Below are positions 41,211-43,439 of a stretch of 43,439 bases of DNA, piece by piece. This DNA comes from Sporomusaceae bacterium UBA1887 (GTDB lineage: Bacteria; Bacillota; Negativicutes; Sporomusales; DSM-15969). The notes below the pieces were generated by a model. The model did no database searches, was not told where the DNA came from, and saw only the letters and a list, made by a program, of their open reading frames with translations. A program made the position numbers and the translations under genes. How positions within the stretch are numbered: position 1 is the first letter of the stretch; each line of letters starts with the position of its first letter. The DNA lies in assembly GCA_002337925.1 (NCBI GenBank), contig DDHB01000033.1:49710-93148 (forward strand), written 5' to 3'.

Positions 41211-41804
41211 TTAGACGAATTCATAGAGTATGGTAGGGGCTGTCTGTAATTCTCTTTTTGGCTCGCGAGCCGGTTTAACTGCTGTTAGCTCTATATACAT
41301 TTCGGTAACAACATTACGCAGCGTCATAATATCATTCATGATATCTTGCGTTAATCGACCGCTATGTTTAGCTGCAGATATGCTTAAAACAATTGTTTCG
41401 ATTTTCCAATCGCCTCGATAGCCATAATCTGCCCGCCAATAATAGGGCTGTGAAAAGTATCCAAAAGAGTTTAAAAAATAAGGGCGAACATGTGTGGGAT
41501 CTTCAAAAGCATCATCACTTGAGCCGTAAGGCAAATAAAAAATTGCCTTAGCATCCGGCTTGGCAATGCGGTGTAGTTCCTGCATCATGGGTAGGGGATT
41601 GACAATGTGTTCTATTAAATGACTGGCCAAGATTACTTCGATGCTGTTATCGGGAAGCGGAAATGGATTTGTGCTGCATGTATCCAGGTCGAACACTAAA
41701 TCGACACCAGGAGAATCTACGCAATCAACGTTCAGCCAATCGGGCAATATATTTTTGCCGCAACCAAGGTGTAGCTTATCAGATATCGTAACGATTAAAC
41801 TCAC
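41211..41804 (-). CDS. SAM-dependent methyltransferase (class I, type 11-like)
   Basis: 197 residues. Motif I LHLGCGKNILPDWLNVD binds S-adenosylmethionine; motif IV/post-motif is EVILASHLIEHI. The fold is that of small class I methyltransferases, often acting on sugars or in glycan pathways. It lies beside a surface protein with collagen-like repeats, so a role in spore-surface glycan methylation is possible but only inferred from position. GTG start; AAGGGAG lies directly before it, so spacing is unusually short and the true start may differ. Confidence 0.8.
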   Translation of the reverse strand: MSLIVTISDKLHLGCGKNILPDWLNVDCVDSPGVDLVFDLDTCSTNPFPLPDNSIEVILASHLIEHIVNPLPMMQELHRIAKPDAKAIFYLPYGSSDDAFEDPTHVRPYFLNSFGYFSQPYYWRADYGYRGDWKIETIVLSISAAKHSGRLTQDIMNDIMTLRNVVTEMYIELTAVKPAREPKRELQTAPTILYEFV

Positions 41805-41944
41805 TCCCTTAACCTACTCGTTCATTTTCATTACTCTATTCTATTCTTCATGATGTGCTTTGTGAACAAAAATATATATAGGCAATGTTGTCACAAAAAA
41901 GTAATTAGTTGCCCAATAAGGAGTTCCCTCTCACTAGATAGCTA

Positions 41945-41953
41945 CATATTCTA
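41945..41953 (+). promoter_or_regulatory. Possible sporulation (sigma-K-like) -10 element
   Basis: CATATTCTA fits the CATAnnnTA pattern of sigma-K -10 boxes. It lies about 60 bases before the repeat-protein start, in a position for a leader of about 45 bases. No convincing -35 is seen. If used it would fit a mother-cell spore-surface protein. Confidence 0.3.
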
Positions 41954-42006
41954 TTATGTAATAGTCCACGCAAAAAAGAGTACTAATGGGAGGTGTGGAA
42001 TTCTGA

Positions 42007-43053
42007 ATGGATCAGTCAGAATTGGATAATTCGAAGGACATAAAAAGATCAAAAAGAGGGCGCCGGGGCCGTCGCTATCATCGTAAGCGCAAGCTTGTAA
42101 TTAAAGATATTTCCATTAATAAGTCTCAATGTGCAGAATGTTCGGCCAAAGAAGAAGGCTGCTCTGATAAGGGGTGGAAAGAAAAGGACTGCACTAAGAA
42201 AGGTTGGCCAGAAAAGGAATGCTCCAAGCAGGGCTGGCCGGAAAAGGGCTGCACTAAGAAAGGCTGGCCAGAGAAGGAATGCTCCAAGCCGGGTTGGCCG
42301 CAGAAAAACGAATCAAATTCAGGTTGGCCAGAGAAGGAATGCTCCAAGCCGGGTTGGCCACAGAAAAACGAATCAAATTCAGGTTGGCCACAGAAAGAAT
42401 GCTCTAAGCCGGGTTGGCCGGAAACGGGCTGCACTAAGAAAGGCTGGCCAGAGAAGGAATGCTCCAAGCCGAATTGGCCGCAGAAAAACGAATCAAATTC
42501 AGGTTGGCCACAGAAAGAATGCTCTAAGCCGGGTTGGCCGGAAAAGGGCTGCACTAAGAAAGGCTGGCCAGAGAAGGAATGCTCTAAGCCGAATTGGCCG
42601 CAGAAAAACGAATCAAATTCGGGTTGGCCGCAGAAAGATTGCTCTAAACCAGGATGGCCGGGCAAAAAATGTGACGATAAGACCTGGCAAGTGAAGAAAT
42701 GGGCTGATGAAGAATGTAATAACAATTGGCAGATCAAAGATTGTAATAATGTTTGGCATAAGCATGGCTGCTGCGAAAAGCATTGGCATGAGAAAAAATG
42801 CAAGGAACATAAGTGGGATGAAGAAGATTGCTGCGAGCATGAATGGCAGAAAGACGATTGCTGCGAGCATGAGTGGCAGAAAGACGACTGCTGCGAGCAT
42901 GAATGGCAGAAAGACGACTGCTGCGAGCATGAATGGCAGAAAAACGACTGCTGCGAGCACGAGTGGCAGAAAAACGACTGCTGCAAGCACGAGTGGCAGA
43001 ATAAACGACTGCTGCGAGTGCGAGCACGAGTGGCAAAACAAAGAATGCTGTAA
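42007..43053 (+). CDS. Trp/Cys/Lys decapeptide-repeat protein, frame broken before collagen domain
   Basis: 348 residues in this frame. Residues 1-33 are strongly basic (KRSKRGRRGRRYHRKRK). Residues 56-225 are 17 tandem decapeptides of form (G/N)WPxKxCSKP, GWPEKGCTKK and GWPQKNESNS. After a mixed segment come six copies of CCEHEWQK(D/N)D (about 275-333), also ten residues each. The next repeat copy contains one extra T (near 43006), after which the frame leaves the pattern and ends at 43053. In the shifted frame the repeat pattern resumes and leads into collagen-like repeats. The composition and collagen domain suggest a spore coat or exosporium protein, inferred. No signal peptide. Confidence 0.8.
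   Translation: MDQSELDNSKDIKRSKRGRRGRRYHRKRKLVIKDISINKSQCAECSAKEEGCSDKGWKEKDCTKKGWPEKECSKQGWPEKGCTKKGWPEKECSKPGWPQKNESNSGWPEKECSKPGWPQKNESNSGWPQKECSKPGWPETGCTKKGWPEKECSKPNWPQKNESNSGWPQKECSKPGWPEKGCTKKGWPEKECSKPNWPQKNESNSGWPQKDCSKPGWPGKKCDDKTWQVKKWADEECNNNWQIKDCNNVWHKHGCCEKHWHEKKCKEHKWDEEDCCEHEWQKDDCCEHEWQKDDCCEHEWQKDDCCEHEWQKNDCCEHEWQKNDCCKHEWQNKRLLRVRARVAKQRML
42172..42681 (+). repeat. 30-bp tandem repeat coding for GWPxKxxSKx decapeptides (17 units)
   Basis: Units start at each GGTTGG or AATTGG (Gly/Asn-Trp). The order of unit types (ECSKP, QKNESNS, GCTKK) recurs in blocks, showing that larger multi-unit blocks were duplicated. The repeats are almost identical at the nucleotide level, so copy number is likely to vary between strains. 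Confidence 0.95.
42829..43008 (+). repeat. 30-bp tandem repeat coding for CCEHEWQKDD decapeptides (six units)
   Basis: TGCTGCGAGCATGAATGGCA begins each unit, with substitutions D to N and E to K in later copies. The last copy is followed by the apparent 1-nt insertion. Confidence 0.9.
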
Positions 43054-43439
43054 TAATTGGCATAACCATGATTGCTGCGATAATCACGGGCATGAACATA
43101 ATTGTTGCTGCAATAATACCTGGCACGCTCAGAACGGCGGTAATAATTGGCATAACCCAGAATGTTGTAATCACAGCTGGGGTAATACTACTTGCCAAAC
43201 GTTTAGTGTATGTACTATCGGCCCGACAGGACCTACCGGTCCAACAGGTATTACTGGAGTAACCGGTGCCACTGGTGCGACCGGTCTTCCTGGTGACCCT
43301 GGTACTACAGGTGCGACTGGACCTATTGGCCCTACAGGAATAACCGGAACAACTGGGGCCACTGGTTCTGCAGGAGCAACAGGTGCGACAGGACCGACCG
43401 GTCCTTCAGATGGTCCGCCTGGAGCAACAGGTGCAACCG
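43010..43439 (+). CDS. Collagen-like continuation in the shifted frame (partial)
   Basis: From 43010 the frame is open to the window end. It begins CCECEHEWQNKECC, continuing the Cys/His/Trp pattern, then NNWHNHDCC and similar, then at about 43222 changes into Gly-X-Thr repeats (GPTGPTGPTGITGVTG and on). These are the collagen-like repeats of BclA-type exosporium glycoproteins, where Thr is the usual glycosylation point. No start codon with a Shine-Dalgarno sequence is seen in this frame, so it is best read as the C-terminal part of the gene at 42007. The 3' end lies outside the window. Confidence 0.8.

Noticed and set aside
42131..42694. 187-codon plus-strand ORF in another frame of the repeat
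   Set aside because: Same cause as above; no ribosome-binding site and a low-complexity Arg/Lys product.
42126..42986. 286-codon minus-strand ORF across the repeat gene
   Set aside because: It is the complement of the 30-bp repeats. A repeat with period divisible by three leaves several frames open; the plus strand has the ribosome-binding site and the collagen continuation.
42172..43008. CRISPR-like regular repeats
   Set aside because: The repeats are contiguous without unique spacers and are in frame, so they code for protein.

Overview
The window looks like part of a chromosome from an anaerobic, spore-forming, diderm Firmicute of the Negativicutes, most plausibly a Sporomusa-like acetogen (Sporomusaceae). 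The reasons are: an outer-membrane beta-barrel-like protein ending in an aromatic residue; a biotin-dependent Na+-pump decarboxylase; an HDCR-type formate dehydrogenase/[FeFe] hydrogenase cluster; a quinone-linked Tat-exported [NiFe] hydrogenase with cytochrome b; a bacterial microcompartment; and a spore-surface-like collagen-repeat protein. The species assignment is inference. Many genes have strong Shine-Dalgarno sequences, and several seem to start at TTG or GTG.

Region 1 (1-6.2 kb) is the 3' end of a bacterial microcompartment (BMC) operon. It holds the tail of a shell protein, EutQ, a shell protein with an unusual C-terminal helical domain, a CoA-acylating aldehyde dehydrogenase, PduL and a small BMC-H shell protein. 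A PocR-type sensor kinase and an AraC-type response regulator follow, probably as the local sensors. Region 2 (6.2-11.7 kb) has a membrane-anchored hypothetical protein, a LytS/LytTR two-component pair whose kinase seems to start at ATT, and a Na+-translocating decarboxylase set (biotin carrier, beta and a very short gamma/delta-like subunit) without its carboxyltransferase. Region 3 (11.8-14.1 kb) holds a predicted outer-membrane protein, a repeat-rich non-coding stretch and a LysR regulator.

Region 4 (14.2-19 kb) is a LysR-adjacent operon: 4x[4Fe-4S] protein, [FeFe] hydrogenase, second 4x[4Fe-4S] protein, Cys-type formate dehydrogenase. This is the subunit set of hydrogen-dependent CO2 reductase. 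Region 5 (19-32.1 kb) is mixed metabolism and transport: map; a minus-strand MacB-like ABC/DUF4418 operon behind a possible attenuator; an orphan SsuC-like permease; two PLP enzymes; a GlcD-type oxidase; MFS and EamA transporters; a CCA-type nucleotidyltransferase; and an iron-dependent alcohol dehydrogenase interrupted by one in-frame TAG. Region 6 (32.1-35.4 kb) is a c-di-GMP riboswitch ahead of a CheY-like protein, an exported SGNH hydrolase and a MATE exporter.

Region 7 (35.6-41.1 kb) is a hyaABC-like uptake hydrogenase operon, then a double-hairpin leader and an acyl-CoA ligase. Region 8 (41.2-43.4 kb) has a methyltransferase and a striking protein built of 30-bp/10-residue Trp/Cys repeats that, through an apparent 1-nt frameshift, runs into a collagen-like Gly-X-Thr domain cut by the window end.

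Several MITE-like inverted-repeat elements lie between genes. The items most worth a second look are the decapeptide-repeat/collagen protein with its frameshift, the tailed BMC shell protein, the ATT start of the LytS kinase, the internal amber codon, and three leader RNAs whose ligands, if any, are unknown.
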